Shown here: positions 22,082 to 35,332 of the stretch, in pieces | Layout: the number at the start of each line of letters is the position of its first letter | How positions within the stretch are numbered: the first letter of the stretch is position 1 | Assembly: GCA_007258455.2 (NCBI GenBank) | Contig: VDFB02270651.1 | Coordinates: 700,968,217 to 701,032,216, forward strand | DNA from: Sequoia sempervirens | Lineage: Eukaryota > Streptophyta > Pinopsida > Cupressales > Cupressaceae | Reading direction: 5' to 3' | Length of the DNA stretch: 64,000 nt | Notes under the pieces: model-generated | The model's database searches: none | What the model was told of the DNA's origin: nothing | Seen by the model: the letters and a program-made list of their open reading frames with translations, nothing else | Made by a program: the position numbers and the translations under genes

Positions 22082-22408
22082 GATGATCCTTGCTCGTATT
22101 GTTCGTCATAGAAGATTTATTTAAAAAAAGAGCAGAACCTGTTTACTTTGCTACATGTTTTATGGATTTTTTTTGCAATAGCTTCCATTTGTTGGACTTC
22201 TTCTTCTTCGACAACAACAGTAAGGTACGTTGTTTCTTCAATCTCTTCAATAATCTTTTGTGAATGTTCTGAAATTGATTTAATTAATTTTCCAATTAGT
22301 GTTTCATTGTACACATTTGAACTGATAGAATCATCATCTGAAATTACTATTGGACTTGTTACTGAATTTCTTGTTTGATTTTAATGACCTTCAATATTTT
22401 CCATTATC
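22082..22408 (-). CDS. Small acidic, coiled-coil Helitron exon (copy B)
   Basis: Minus strand: acceptor CATTTTTTTTAG|ATA, then ATGGAAAATATTGAAGG, one early TAA, then NSVTSPIVISDDDSISSN, KLIKSISEHSQKIIEEIEE and TVVVEEEEVQQMEAIAKK. Start, SVTSPI-, KLIKSI-EHS-KII-EIEE and VEEEEV blocks align with copy A at 16870-17214. Upstream lies a matching leader exon (23600-23680), but no RPA gene is present between them. The open part is longer than in copy A (22117-22314 unbroken). Confidence 0.5.
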
Positions 22409-23520
22409 TAAAAAAAAATGAAATTATTATTCAAAAATTTAAAGAAAAACGAGATAACATTATTAAGTAAAGAACAAATTGTAATTTTTTTGAGAACACG
22501 ATTTATTTCATAACACAGAACCTTAAAGAAAACATAATTTATTTCATCAGTTCAGAACCATGATCATGACTTCAGCAAAATACAATGTCAAAGCTCATGC
22601 ATCAAAAACTATTTACTACCAAGTAAACCTTATTCCCTACTTCATAAATATATATATTTTATTGCTCATTCAAATAACTAATACAACCTCTACTTATTAA
22701 GATATCAACCAACAATTAACTAATACAAGCTCTAACATGAACACAAGCAACTAATACATTAGATATTTCAATACATATGTAGAATGCAGGTGAAGTAGTA
22801 ATTGGTTTTTTTTGGAAAGGAAAAAGCAATTTTCATAGCCATCTTTTTGGTTTATTGATTAGGGGAGTTGGTTTTTGTATTGGGAGTGACATAAGTATCA
22901 TTGAATAGTTTTTACATTGTTGAGAAGAGTTTATTTCGTATCTCTCTAAATTGCCTTGTACATATTAGTACTCATCATTAGCTTGGCATGATTTTTTGAA
23001 AAACATAGCCACAACTGTGTTATATCATTTTAGCTATCACTATCTTTCTGAGTTAGGTGAAGTAGTAGCGATAGGAAAGAGTAATCTTTTATGTTTTAAG
23101 CTCTCTTGTTGTGTATTTGGGTGTTTTGTATTTAAATCCTACACATAGATTAAACTCTATTTTGAGCAAACAGACCAGTCAATTTGTGTTTTCTTTATCA
23201 TTGCAAGTTGAGTTGGCTTCCTTTGTTTGGATTTTGTTCTATTTGATTAGTACAATTTACTTATAAATGGATTCATATTTCTGCTAGACTAAACTACTTA
23301 AGCCATGGAATTTCCTAGATGAAAAAAAACTCTATTTTTCAACAATTTTCACATTTGATGCACTCATTAGTTGCCTTTAACAATGAATAAATTGGCATTT
23401 TTCCCCTGAACCTTTGAACCTCTAAATGCTATAAAAAAATATCTAAATTCCAAAAATTATAGGTATGCAATCAAAATAGAAATATAGAGGAAAATCTAAA
23501 TTTTAAACAATAAAAGAAGT
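22409..23520. other. Unassigned; takes the place of RPA in Helitron copy B
   Basis: AT-rich, no ORF or recognisable RPA remnant. Nothing else seen. Confidence 0.4.
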
Positions 23521-23720
23521 CATTTTATAAAAAGAAGATTTCAAATTTAACTAATCAAATGACATAGAAATTTATGGTATTAAATCAATATGATAAATTG
23601 TAATGATAAATACCTTTGTAAGCTTTGTTAAACAACTGTGTTTGATTGCTTGTATGTGTTTCTTTTTCTAGCTGAAGAAAAAAAGATCCAAATTTCAGAA
23701 ATAAAATATCAGTTTATAAA
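23521..23720 (-). other. Helitron leader exon and flanks, copy B
   Basis: AAAAAGAAGATTT-AA-TTTAACTAATCAA and the GATAAATACCTTTGT-AACTGTGT-TGATTG-TTGT block (donor AAAG|GTATTTATC on the minus strand) match 19260-19470. This places the 5' part of a second, RPA-less Helitron here. Confidence 0.6.
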
Positions 23721-24059
23721 TATTTTACCGAAAAAATGAAAGCAAAACAATGGAAAGTATGATTTTAAAATATAAAGATTTGTATCAACTGTAAGACTGA
23801 TTGACTGTACATTAAATTTTTTTAACTAAATTAAAACGAAACTAAAAGATTTATACTTAAATAGAACAATTGTTTGGAAATTGACCCTTTGTTATCAAAC
23901 ATATTACAAATGGAAATAATCAGAAGACATTTTATCAAAAAAAAACTTAAGTTTTTAGAGCTAAGTGGATTTATACTTAAAGTTTGTTTAGACAAGGTTT
24001 TCAAAACAGTTGTAGTCCCTATATTTCATAAGATATCAAACATTTTGACTATGCTTCAT

Positions 24060-24395
24060 TCACTCTTTTTCAGGCAGACATTCTTTATTTCTGCATGGAT
24101 GGCCAGAGAATTGTAAAAGAGATTCTGAGAGTAAGAGCAAAATGACTGTCATCTCTGTTCAGATATGCAAAGAATGTTTTGGACCTAGCGCTTGGATAAA
24201 TAATTTGGAATGAATTGATGATTCAATGGTAGAGAAATCTCTTCCAGTAAATAAAAATATGCTTTCATATCTCAAAGAAAGACATTGAGATGTTTCATAT
24301 GCTCATTTTCAAGTGGACATCCCTTATTTCCGCAAGAGGGTAGCAAAGGAGATTCTGAAACCAAGAACAGAGTGACTATTGTGCCTTTGTAGACT
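24060..24395. repeat. Diverged 90-bp direct repeat
   Basis: A block running ACATTCTTTATTTCTGCA ... GAGATTCTGAGAGTAAGAGC at about 24066-24160 recurs as ACATCCCTTATTTCCGCA ... GAGATTCTGAAACCAAGAAC at about 24303-24390. A minus-strand ORF (24272-24463) covers the second copy; not recognised. Confidence 0.7.
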
Positions 24396-24713
24396 AAAAT
24401 CTTGTCAGCCAGGAATTCAGCTAGGGTTATGTATGCTATATGCTCTGATAAGACATTTTTCACTAATTAGTAATTACAAATGTATATGTGAACTTCAGGA
24501 CAAGTTGAAAAGATATGATCTAGCAATGCCTACGTATGTACTCCAACAGTGAGTGATGTAATAGTTCTTGGTGGGAAAAGCCACACTTTTTTATATGTTG
24601 GGTAAACACCAATGTCAAGAAGAACAAAAATGACAATCTTAAAGTCATTTAAGGAAACTTCAAAAGGTAAAGACCTATGATAGTGAAAAGTTCAAGTGTA
24701 AAAGGACAATTCC

Positions 24714-24856
24714 AACTCTTTAGAAGGCATATTTTTCATAACATTAGTTGCTAATTCACTGTGTACAAAAGATAAGACTTTTAAATAATGGTGCTAATTG
24801 GAACTCTTCAGAAGGTAGATTTTTCATAACATTGGCTACTAATTCACTGTCTACAG
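24714..24856. repeat. 88-bp tandem repeat
   Basis: AACTCTTTAGAAGGCATATT at 24714 and AACTCTTCAGAAGGTAGATT at 24802 begin two units that both continue TTTCATAACATT-G and CTAATTCACTGT. Confidence 0.8.
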
Positions 24857-25172
24857 TGTTGTGATGGGACCAAACTCACTGATACAATGCATGAAAAAGA
24901 AAAATAAGTCGTTAGTTCCAAGTAAAAACATAATAGAAGTTAAGACTTTAAAATAATGGAAACGATGAAGAGAACTTTATCAAAAGGTAAAGACCTGTGA
25001 TAGTGAACTTTCTTGAAATAAAAAGAACTTAATCATGAGGAATGAAAGAAGATGAGTCATATGGAGATGAAGGATATATAAAGGCTTGAAAGCATGCATC
25101 AATTGGTAATATTTGAGTTATCCTACGCCACTCTTGAGAAGATGACTATCTTCAAACACTTAGTTATTTTCA

Positions 25173-25405
25173 AGGAAATTGAACGAGGGATGCACCATCA
25201 GTAAAAAAAAAAACAATGCAAACAATGCATTTGTTAAAGAAAATACAACTCTGTAAATCTACAGGCACTGTCAGACTAAAATTTTGAAGGCAAGAAGGAG
25301 ACAATTACTTTCTGAAAGGAAATTGAATGAGGGATGCACCATCAATCAGAAAACAAACAATGCAAATAATGCATTTGTTAAAGAAAATACAACTCAATAA
25401 ATCTA
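25173..25405. repeat. Direct repeats, offset 144 bp
   Basis: AGGAAATTGAA-GAGGGATGC and the following CACCATCA, AACAATGCAAA-AATGCATTT and GTTAAAGAAAATACAACTC blocks recur at 25173-25262 and 25317-25405. A further pair of units of about 60 bases (TAGAATAA-CAACCACG-AG) follows at about 25404 and 25470. Confidence 0.8.
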
Positions 25406-25539
25406 CTAGAATAAACAACCACGAAGGCCATTTTTTTAGCTTCATTTTGTTCCTTATCTATTATTTGTAGAATAACCAACCACGTAGACCATGTTCTTTG
25501 ATTTATTCCATTCATTATCTATTATATACATTATGAACA

Positions 25540-26373
25540 ACCAAGATTTTTGTTGCAGTCGAGATTTAATCACAATTTTTTATGTAAACGGATGCCTATG
25601 ATTGTAGTGGTTCGCCTCTCGATGTAAATACGTTGACAAATATTTTCTAAGATGCCTATTTAATTTATCATTGTATTATCAATAATTATTTTTTATTATT
25701 ATATCACGATATTAGTATATTATATTTTTATAATTTTTTTATTATTATGTTATTATTATAATATTATTTTATATTTACATAACTTGATAATTATATATTG
25801 AGTATAAGAAAATTATTAAAATATTCAATTAAATTATAATTATTATTTTATATTTTTATTAAATTATTAAATTATTATTATTATAATAATTTCTTTTTTT
25901 TATTAAATCATATTCGTAATTGAATCCTAAAGTTTATTAAATTGTTCCCTTAATTGAACAATAATTGTAATTGAATGTTAATCCTTAATTTAACTCTTTT
26001 TTTTCTAACTGATTCTTTACCCTTATCCTAAAGGTAACCCTTGTCATAATTGACCATATGAGATATTATTATAAGACGTCTATTTTTTTTCCATTACCAA
26101 ACTAAAAAAAATAGCAACAACCAAAGAATAGATGCTATAAAAAAATATTTAATATAATATTATTAATAAAAGTGTTATGCTTAAGGTTATAATTACAATT
26201 AGTGTTAGTTTTAGAAATAAAATTAATTTTATTTCATATCACTTTGATTGGACATTGCATTGATTCATACTATCAAGATCATATGAAGTGAATTATTAAA
26301 CAAATACTTTCTATACTATTTTTAAAAAGAATTTAAAAATGACAAACTCAAAATACTAATTTAAAACAAATGG
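25540..26373. other. AT-rich intergenic stretch
   Basis: Mostly TTATTATTA and poly-A/T runs; no ORF, element terminus or gene remnant seen. Confidence 0.5.
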
Positions 26374-26897
26374 TGTTACACCCTGTTGCTTAGTTACCAT
26401 ATTACTTTTAACTTTATGAGTAAATATGATGTTAAGTGCAAAAACATAACTTTAATATTTTCAATGGATGGATGATATGCATGAATATGCATTATGATGT
26501 TATTGTCTTTTAATGCTTTGATAATGCAAATGAATTTCATGTAATCAGATAACTACCTTTATGATGTACTAAGTTGGATGTAGGAAGAATTGAGCCCTTA
26601 GTGAAGAGAGGGAGAGTATCACCTAGAAGAAGAGCTTAGTATTGTAACCACTAATGTGTCTATTTTGAGCTATCACACACTCACAGCTTGGTTAAGTCTA
26701 GTTCAGTCGAGTCAGTTCAAGAATTGGTAAGTAAAACTCTTGGTCATAGTTTTGGGATGATTAGAATGATTGTGTAGTCGTCTTTGATTTCCTATGATTG
26801 TTTCTTTTGTTTGAATTATGTGACTAAATATATGTTCCTCTTCGTGTAATTAAACATATATGTATGTGTGCTTATTGTGAGATACTAGAATAATGAT

Positions 26898-26916
26898 ATA
26901 TATATATATATATAGT
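26898..26916. repeat. Short (AT)n tract
   Basis: About nine AT units in a TA-rich part of LTR family 1, matched by a longer TA-rich, variable region at 41340-41600 in the inverted copy. Confidence 0.7.
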
Positions 26917-28630
26917 ATGTATATGCATGCATACATAGATATTAATATACGTGTGTATATATATGTTGATATATATGAATGAAAACTAATGATTTTAATA
27001 TATATATAAGATAATATGAATAATATAACGCTTGTAAAATGAGCAACTTAACATTATATAAACTATATGTTACGATAAATGTTAAAATTTAACATATATT
27101 TGTTTATTCTTAATAATACGAAACATGGCATATAAAACGCATAGCAAACGAACATGAGTATTATGCATACCTTGGTTTCCATTCAAAAGACATCGAATAG
27201 AATTTTAATAAGCATTCCAATGGCTACGAATGAAGTCGTATTACTTAGCCGATGGCTATCATAAAGGTTGCAAAGAATTAAAGAGTAACGTGTTTGCTTG
27301 AGCCAAGTAATACTTAACATATTAAATGCATATGTTACATTTGAAGGTAAAGCAGATTTGATGCCAGTAAGAGGCCACATATGGAGGCCGAATAATAAGC
27401 CAAGAGATGGCGATAGAGGTGGATTTATGATATAACTTTTATGCATAGAGTCTAATACTGTTGTGTGTTGTTAATAAGATATCCAAGTCGCCTATAATAA
27501 GGCGCAACAAATGCAGAATAATGACCACGTGTTTGCAAATGATAATGCTGAAACATAGCGTTGGAAATAAAGTGTAGGAAATGCATTATGAAAAGCATTC
27601 AATAAACTAAATGATGTGCCAAATATGTGAGGAAGTAAGATGCATTTAAAAGATAAAATGTTGAGTAATGAAGACCACGTTTAGGCAAATAAAAACGTTG
27701 GACTTGGTCAAGCCACGAGTTGGCTGAAGATATTGGAAGAGGTCGACTGGTTGTGGCAAGCAACTGAAAGTCACGATGAGAGTTGTTAACTTGTAGGCAA
27801 CCATTGTTTTGTTTGAATCAATAAAAAAGTTGTTGATGGCAGTTAAAGATGGTGATTCAGTCATAATAGAGAGGCTGAAGTTGCAGGGACTATATATGTG
27901 TTCGTATTTCAACTGTTTGAGCAGCTACATTTCACTTTAATTGTCTTAGTCAATTTATTTAGAAGAGAAGTTGGTTTTTGTTGTTGAGTGGTGACAATTG
28001 GAAGAGAAAAAGTGGCAAATAATAGAGCTTGATTATAACAATAAGTTTCTCAATTTTTAGTATAAGTCGAGGCAACCTCTTAACCTTTTCGCATTCATTT
28101 CTTTTGAAGTTTGTTGATGTAGCTTTTCTATGCAAATTGTTGTGAAGTGCATTAGTGAGAAAAGAGAGATTACTTTGAGAGTTTGTAATTTTTTGAGAGT
28201 TTTGAGAGAGGTTAGGTTTGGATATGGGGTGATCAAAGAAGGAGCAACAAGCGTGACTGTGGGAATTAATCTTAGGAGGCAATTTCTTCGTTGGGAACTA
28301 TAATTCCAGGCATGTTGGTTTTACTTCTCTATTCTTTTTATGTTGATAACATATCTGTTATGAATGCAAGTGTTTGAGGAAAAGATGATTATAGAGTTTG
28401 CTTGCATGAACTATGATAAATTCTTATTTTGGTGAGCTTGCATGATCTTTGGTGAATTCTTATTTTGATGTAAACCATAATGGTAGTTCATCCCTAATTG
28501 GTTACTCATATCTCCTTGAAGGAAGGATTAAAGTATATTTTTGGGGTTAGGAAATACATTTGAAAATGATTATATTGATAATCGACAATAGAGTTGAAAA
28601 TTTACATTCATGATATATATATACATATGC

Positions 28631-28633
<3 letters not shown>

Positions 28634-28694
<61 letters not shown>
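28634..28694. repeat. (AT)n microsatellite in LTR
   Basis: About thirty AT units downstream of the TATA box within LTR family 1. Confidence 0.95.
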
Positions 28695-28698
<4 letters not shown>

Positions 28699-30280
28699 TA
28701 TATACTTGATCCAAGAGTCTATACCTTTTATGGTATTCTAGTCTTAAAGAAGAGGACTTTACGTCTCGGCAACCCATATAGTCGTAATGCGAGGAAACTG
28801 TAAGGTTTATAAGCACAAACTCCTCTCCAGCTGAAAATGTCCTCCAAATTAGATATGAATTTAGTGTACATTGTACACATGTGAATATTCAAGTCTTATT
28901 GGAAGAAAGGATTTATGATTGTTTATGAACATGGAAACATAGAAACCTTATAGGATAACTTGGAACGATCCATGAGAAATGGAGAATAATTAAAAGGGCT
29001 TGATGATGAGAGATATGCATGTTTGTAGCATTTGATGGTAATAGTCAAATAGTGACAACTAGAATATATTATTATAATATCTAGAATATCGAAGGGCAAA
29101 TGTACAATTGCATAAAGTGTAATTTTTGGAAATGGTTAGATATAGAAGTACCATGTTAGAAATGTCATTATGTGACATTATGTAAACCAATATATTATTA
29201 TGAGGTTTAATCCTGGGATTAGGATAAACCAAGGTTGGGATTAACCTATATGGTTAGTTTGAACACTTGATTGTTGAGATTATACTTTTGAAATGGAGTC
29301 ATTTAATGTTGAGATTATACTTTTGGATGGATCATAAGATATGGGAAATAATATTGCATTGAAGTTCTATATTGTCAATTTGTAATGTTATGAGAACCTG
29401 TGTGGGTAACATGGTTGTTCCTGGGTTTGGGATAAATTCATGGATGGGAGTAACCTAGTTGATTAGTTAGATCACTTTGTACATCACCTTTGGGTTGGAA
29501 TTATGTTATGTGTAGCTTGTCAAGATTTATTATGGTCATTTACCAAATCAAGAAAAGGTGTGGGTGAACATATGACTACCACTTCATAAAAGTGAGACTA
29601 GACATTTCTTAGGAAGTGAGTCTGATATGCAACTATCAAATCTCTAGCCAAAGTAGTGTAAGTGCCACTGTTTACACTTGTTGGTTTACTGTGAGACAGG
29701 TTTGCATAACTAGGCTAGGAATGTCATGCATGTAGGTTGTAGCCACTATATGGTATCTCTAGTTATGTAGGGAACAACACCATGTTCGAGAAGGCTATTA
29801 TTACGAGGGTTACTAGACCAATCTCTTTCTCAAAGGGAGGACCATCTTACCAGTTAGGTAGATGTGTGGGGGACCACAGTAAGTTCGTGGTTGGTGGAAA
29901 AGTGCTTGGGTGATACTCTCCCTCATATAGTTGGCAGCCAAAATTTGAGGATGTATGCCCAAGAAGGGACATCTGGACCATTTGTACTTTGTTTCATTGA
30001 GCTCATGGAAGTTGTGTATGTATTCATGTTTCTCTATCTTTATGATTGTATTTGGAAAATAATATCATTACATGAGATTATGTAATATGTAATCATTACT
30101 TGGGATTATGTAATGCTTCTTTATTAATGCAATGGAAATTTGAAATGGGATTATTTTGAATGTGCATCTTGTTATTGAAATAGAGGAAAAAAATTATTGC
30201 TATGAGTTGTTAAACTTAAACTTTCACATGTGGGTTAAAACTTAGGTAAAAACAATGGGTAAAACATTGGGATTGTTACA

Positions 30281-31590
<1,310 letters not shown>

Positions 31591-31599
31591 ACATCCTAA

Positions 31600-32650
31600 T
31601 TGGAACAACATTTACAGTCAACATAAAACCATTAAAAATAGCATAACATAGCATGCCCAATGACAAAAACTTGAAATCTAGATATGTTGAGACACTTTAT
31701 AAGCCTAATTTTGTGGACCTCCATGCAGGATCGCCTAAACTTGGAATAGGTGGACACATGTATTATTGACTATACCTCCTACAAATCATAATAGTAGCAC
31801 ATTGAATTGTCGGTATATTTGTTAAATGCCTACACCAAAATCCATCTATATGCATTAAATAGAGCTCATGAAGATGTCTGAACCAAGGTAATCATTACAA
31901 TGAGCTATAATGAATAGCATACCAATGATTGCTCCATAATGCATATTGGCATAAGGCTCCTCTCTAGTGTGCAACTCCTACATTACAATTCCAAATGAAA
32001 ATACATCCACCTAAAACGCAAAGCTTTAGACTATTAGGTGTGAAGAAATTTATTGTGATCTCATACAACTAGAGAAAAGCATTTTCTCATTCCCACCATT
32101 TCAAAAACCATATTGTTGTTTCCATTCAATAACTCAGGAGTCATCCATTGAATGGTTTTGTGTACACCAAAAACTAAGGTTTGGTGGTTGATTTTTGAAA
32201 GCCCTAAATCACCAAACTACAATAATTGGTATGAAGTACATGATTATTTTTATCATCATGAGCTACAAATTGAAGTGTGGTCCTATCCAATGGGACAAAA
32301 TAAAAAGTATAAATTAATTTGGCTAGCTTTAAATTATGCAATTGGATGTTTCCTAGTAGATTAGTTTCCAAATCAAACATGCCACTATAACCAACCACCA
32401 AGCGACAACCATTTTTACCTTGCATTTAGGATGAATTGAGGATCTCTCATGTTCACCAATAGGTTCTCACATTTCAACTCAAAGTGCACAATATTCTTGC
32501 CATGTAGGTATTCCATCCTAAATACAACATCCATGGAAATTATTAGTCGCTTTTGTAGATCAATTTCCCTATAAAAGTAAGCATTTTCACTACAAATGAA
32601 CTAGAATTTTTTATGTTTTCTCCACATTCACTGTAACTGAAAAATGGTTG
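31600..32650 (-). pseudogene. Raf-like MAPKKK (PB1-type) kinase pseudogene, introns kept
   Basis: Four minus-strand exon remnants of a plant Raf-like MAP kinase kinase kinase. Exon a (32568-32419): [28 protein letters not shown]. Exon b (32216-32097): [25 protein letters not shown]. Exon c (32010-31923): VDVFSFGIVM, then a stop where the family has Trp, and EEPYANMHYGAIIG. Exon d (from 31778): GGIVNNT in frame, then shifted text including PPIPSLGDPAWRS. Each junction has GT/AG: introns 32217-32418, 32011-32096 and 31779-31922. Catalytic HFDLK has become HFELK, DFG has become DLG, and stops and frameshifts are present, so it is inactive. Retained introns exclude a retrocopy; it is a fragment of a duplicated gene. 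Upstream PB1 and N-terminal parts are missing. Confidence 0.85.
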
Positions 32651-34700
32651 TGCATGCAGGTGGAAGGTAAGTGTAACTACTTTGGATAAGAACAACACTA
32701 CGAGTGGCAAACTGTATTCACATAAAAATAAGGGCTGGCATAGTCATAAATTTGATGAACAGTAAAATCAAACTTTTTATCGATCACAAATTTAATGAAC
32801 AGTGAAATCACCACTTTTTACCCTATTATTTAATCTAATATTTTAATGTACATAGATGTTTTTTATTGTAGTGTATGCCTCTCTGTGTAATTAATAGTAA
32901 TTATTTTTAGTAAATAGTATCATTTGTAATTTTAGGGGTGTAAGGATATATCAGTAGGACATTTGAGATAAGAAGATTAGAAGGAATTGAAGGTATGGGA
33001 GGAATTAGGTTGATGAATACATAGAATATTTAATTGAATGAAAGATTTGAAATTTTTATCTTTTCATAAAAACATCAAAAAAGTCAATTATATATATATA
33101 TATATATATATATTCAAAGTGGAATTAGAGTCATGTTTGTTATAATCAAATTACTTAAAGTGGCTTAAATAATTCTTGTACAGGATAGTGTACATGCAAA
33201 AGAGATATATAGTGAGTTGTGGTAACAATGTCAATTGGCATGATCACCTCTGAAAATAAGGGTGCCTACTTTATGTCTTCACTATTGACATTGTAAATGT
33301 CTTTGTGTTTTTATTTGCCACCAAATCCTCCTTTGTATTAAAGCGCTCTCCATCACTAAACCTAATTGGAATGCTACTTTTCCTTTTTACTAAAGGCATC
33401 ATAGCACTCTCCATGTTTGGTATTCAGTTATATACTCCATAAATATCAACAATGTGATTTATGAACAAATCAATTGAACAAACACTAATAATGCACATAC
33501 AAGGATTAATATAATAAAGAATGAGATTTCTTCCCATCTTTTTACTCTCCCAATCTTCATTCTATGTGTAAGGGTGAGATTTCGAAAGAAGGAAGGGTTG
33601 CATGCCTCATTGATTGGGAGCATCTTATATAGGTAGGGGTGATTAGTGAGTGAGCTCCCTATCAAGAATGGTGTGTCTTCTAATACAAATTATATATTCT
33701 ACAAGTATAAATAGAACATTGTAGATTTTGGTGAGGATAGAATCAAAGACTTGCTTACAACTATAAATATCATAGATTAAGAAAGAACTTTTTAAATATA
33801 ATATCAAAGTTATTTAAGCTAATTAAAAGATAAGTGTGAGATATACCCAAATTATAAGCAAATTTAATAGCTTTATAATGAACTAATTTTGGATATTATA
33901 AAGTATCGTTGTGAATCAATTATGACTACATAAAATTGAATTTGATAATATTTTGATAAAAAAATATATTTCAAAAGTTTGTATCTCAATTTTTTTAAAC
34001 TGTAAAGTGTTAATATGTAGTGTTTAAGCAATCATGTTTAGGCCTTCAAACATAAACTACATAGGAATCATGCTTCAAAGGGTAGAGAATGAACACCCAA
34101 TGAACACAGGTTTTATTTGATGGATGAATGAAGGACTTAGTGACCAAGGAATGTTGTAATAGTTGCTTCTATTTGGCCAATTCAATCTAACTACTTGTTA
34201 AAAATGAACAAGAACATTAAGAGTATTTAGAACAAACCTCTAACATATTTAAAATGAATCTCCTAAACAGAGGTAGCCATGAGTGAATTTTTGCATATGA
34301 ACTAATCTACACACCTTTAAGTTATGTATATTTCTATTGCGTGTGTCGTCCAATTTTTCTTTTTCCTTTATTAGTAAATTATGGTCATGGGGACTGGTCC
34401 ATTTATATTTAAATCAAAATTAACAAGTTTACAATTTTAAAGTATAACATCTTTTAGGAGAAGAGATACAACTGAGCTATTTTTCTATCTTCTTTTCTAT
34501 ATTCTATCTTTTTATCTTATATCCTTTCTTACAAAAATATAATTTTCTTCCTATTAGAACTAAGTTATAAGTCATTATTAGCTATTTAGACTACTATACC
34601 TAAATTGTATATAGAGATATTATCATAAAAGAGCTTACTTATCCCAACTAAGAACCTACTTCTATTTTATCTAACCATAATTTATTTTATAAATATAACC
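32651..34700. other. Unassigned AT-rich stretch
   Basis: Includes (AT)n at about 33090-33112 and ORFs below 70 codons with no recognisable domain. Nothing else seen. Confidence 0.4.
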
Positions 34701-35332
34701 CTTTTGTAGATTTTACCCTACAACTTACTTCTTTCATTAGCTTTAATATTGAAATAAAAGGCCTCCATGAGGCCCAAAAAACTCCAATGTTCTCAAGAAT
34801 AACTCTATTGATCGAAGGGAGGCTTTCTCTAATGATTTCTTCGTTGGTTATAACATCCAAAACCCTAGAAATTTCTTCCTAACTAAATTTTTTTCTACCC
34901 TTTTAATAGTATTGTTATCTCCACCAAGGTTCAAAAGCACTACAATAAACATCAATGCCACATTTACTCAAATGGTATTTATGATCTACAACCATAAAAT
35001 CCTCCTCAAGAACCCCTTTTGTAGATTTTACCCTACACCTTACTTCTTTCATTAGCTTTAATATTGAAATAAAATGCCTCCATAAGGGCTAAACAACTCC
35101 ATTATTCTGAAGTAGAATTGTATTGATTAGAGAGAGCCTTGCTCCAATGATTGATTCATTGATTATAACATCCCAACCCCTAGAAATTTCTTCCTAATTA
35201 ACAACTATGCTAGCCTTTTAATTGTATCTGTATCCTCACTAAGGTCCAAAAGCCCTATAACAAACATCGATGCCACATATCTACTCAAACAATAAATATG
35301 ATCTACAACCATAAAATCCTCCCCAAGAACCC
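34701..35332. repeat. 315-bp tandem duplication
   Basis: CTTTTGTAGATTTTACCCTA begins both units (34701 and 35016); both end ATCCTCC-CAAGAACCC. They differ by many substitutions and small indels, so the duplication is old. The minus strand of the first unit reads VLDVITNEEIIRESLPSINR in one frame, a possible decayed coding piece that I cannot name. Confidence 0.85.

Larger units (their letters stand above)
26374..30280 (+). mobile_element. Long LTR (about 3.9 kb), family 1, plus orientation
   Basis: It starts TGTTACACCC and ends GATTGTTACA, so it has the TG...CA ends of an LTR with a 7-base TGTTACA at both termini. A TATA box (TATATA near 27888) gives a U3 of about 1.5 kb. It matches 35746-42182 in inverted orientation almost throughout. 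Flanking bases are AATGG on the left and TATGG on the right, which could be an eroded 5-bp target duplication of a solo LTR. But TGGTATCA two bases after the right end is also the first eight bases of a tRNA-iMet primer-binding site, as for a 5' LTR. No retroelement coding follows. Confidence 0.8.

Noticed and set aside
28594..28816. ORFs on both strands with long Tyr-Ile repeats
   Set aside because: They are translations of an (AT)n microsatellite; the same applies to 30893-31121 and 39008-39205.
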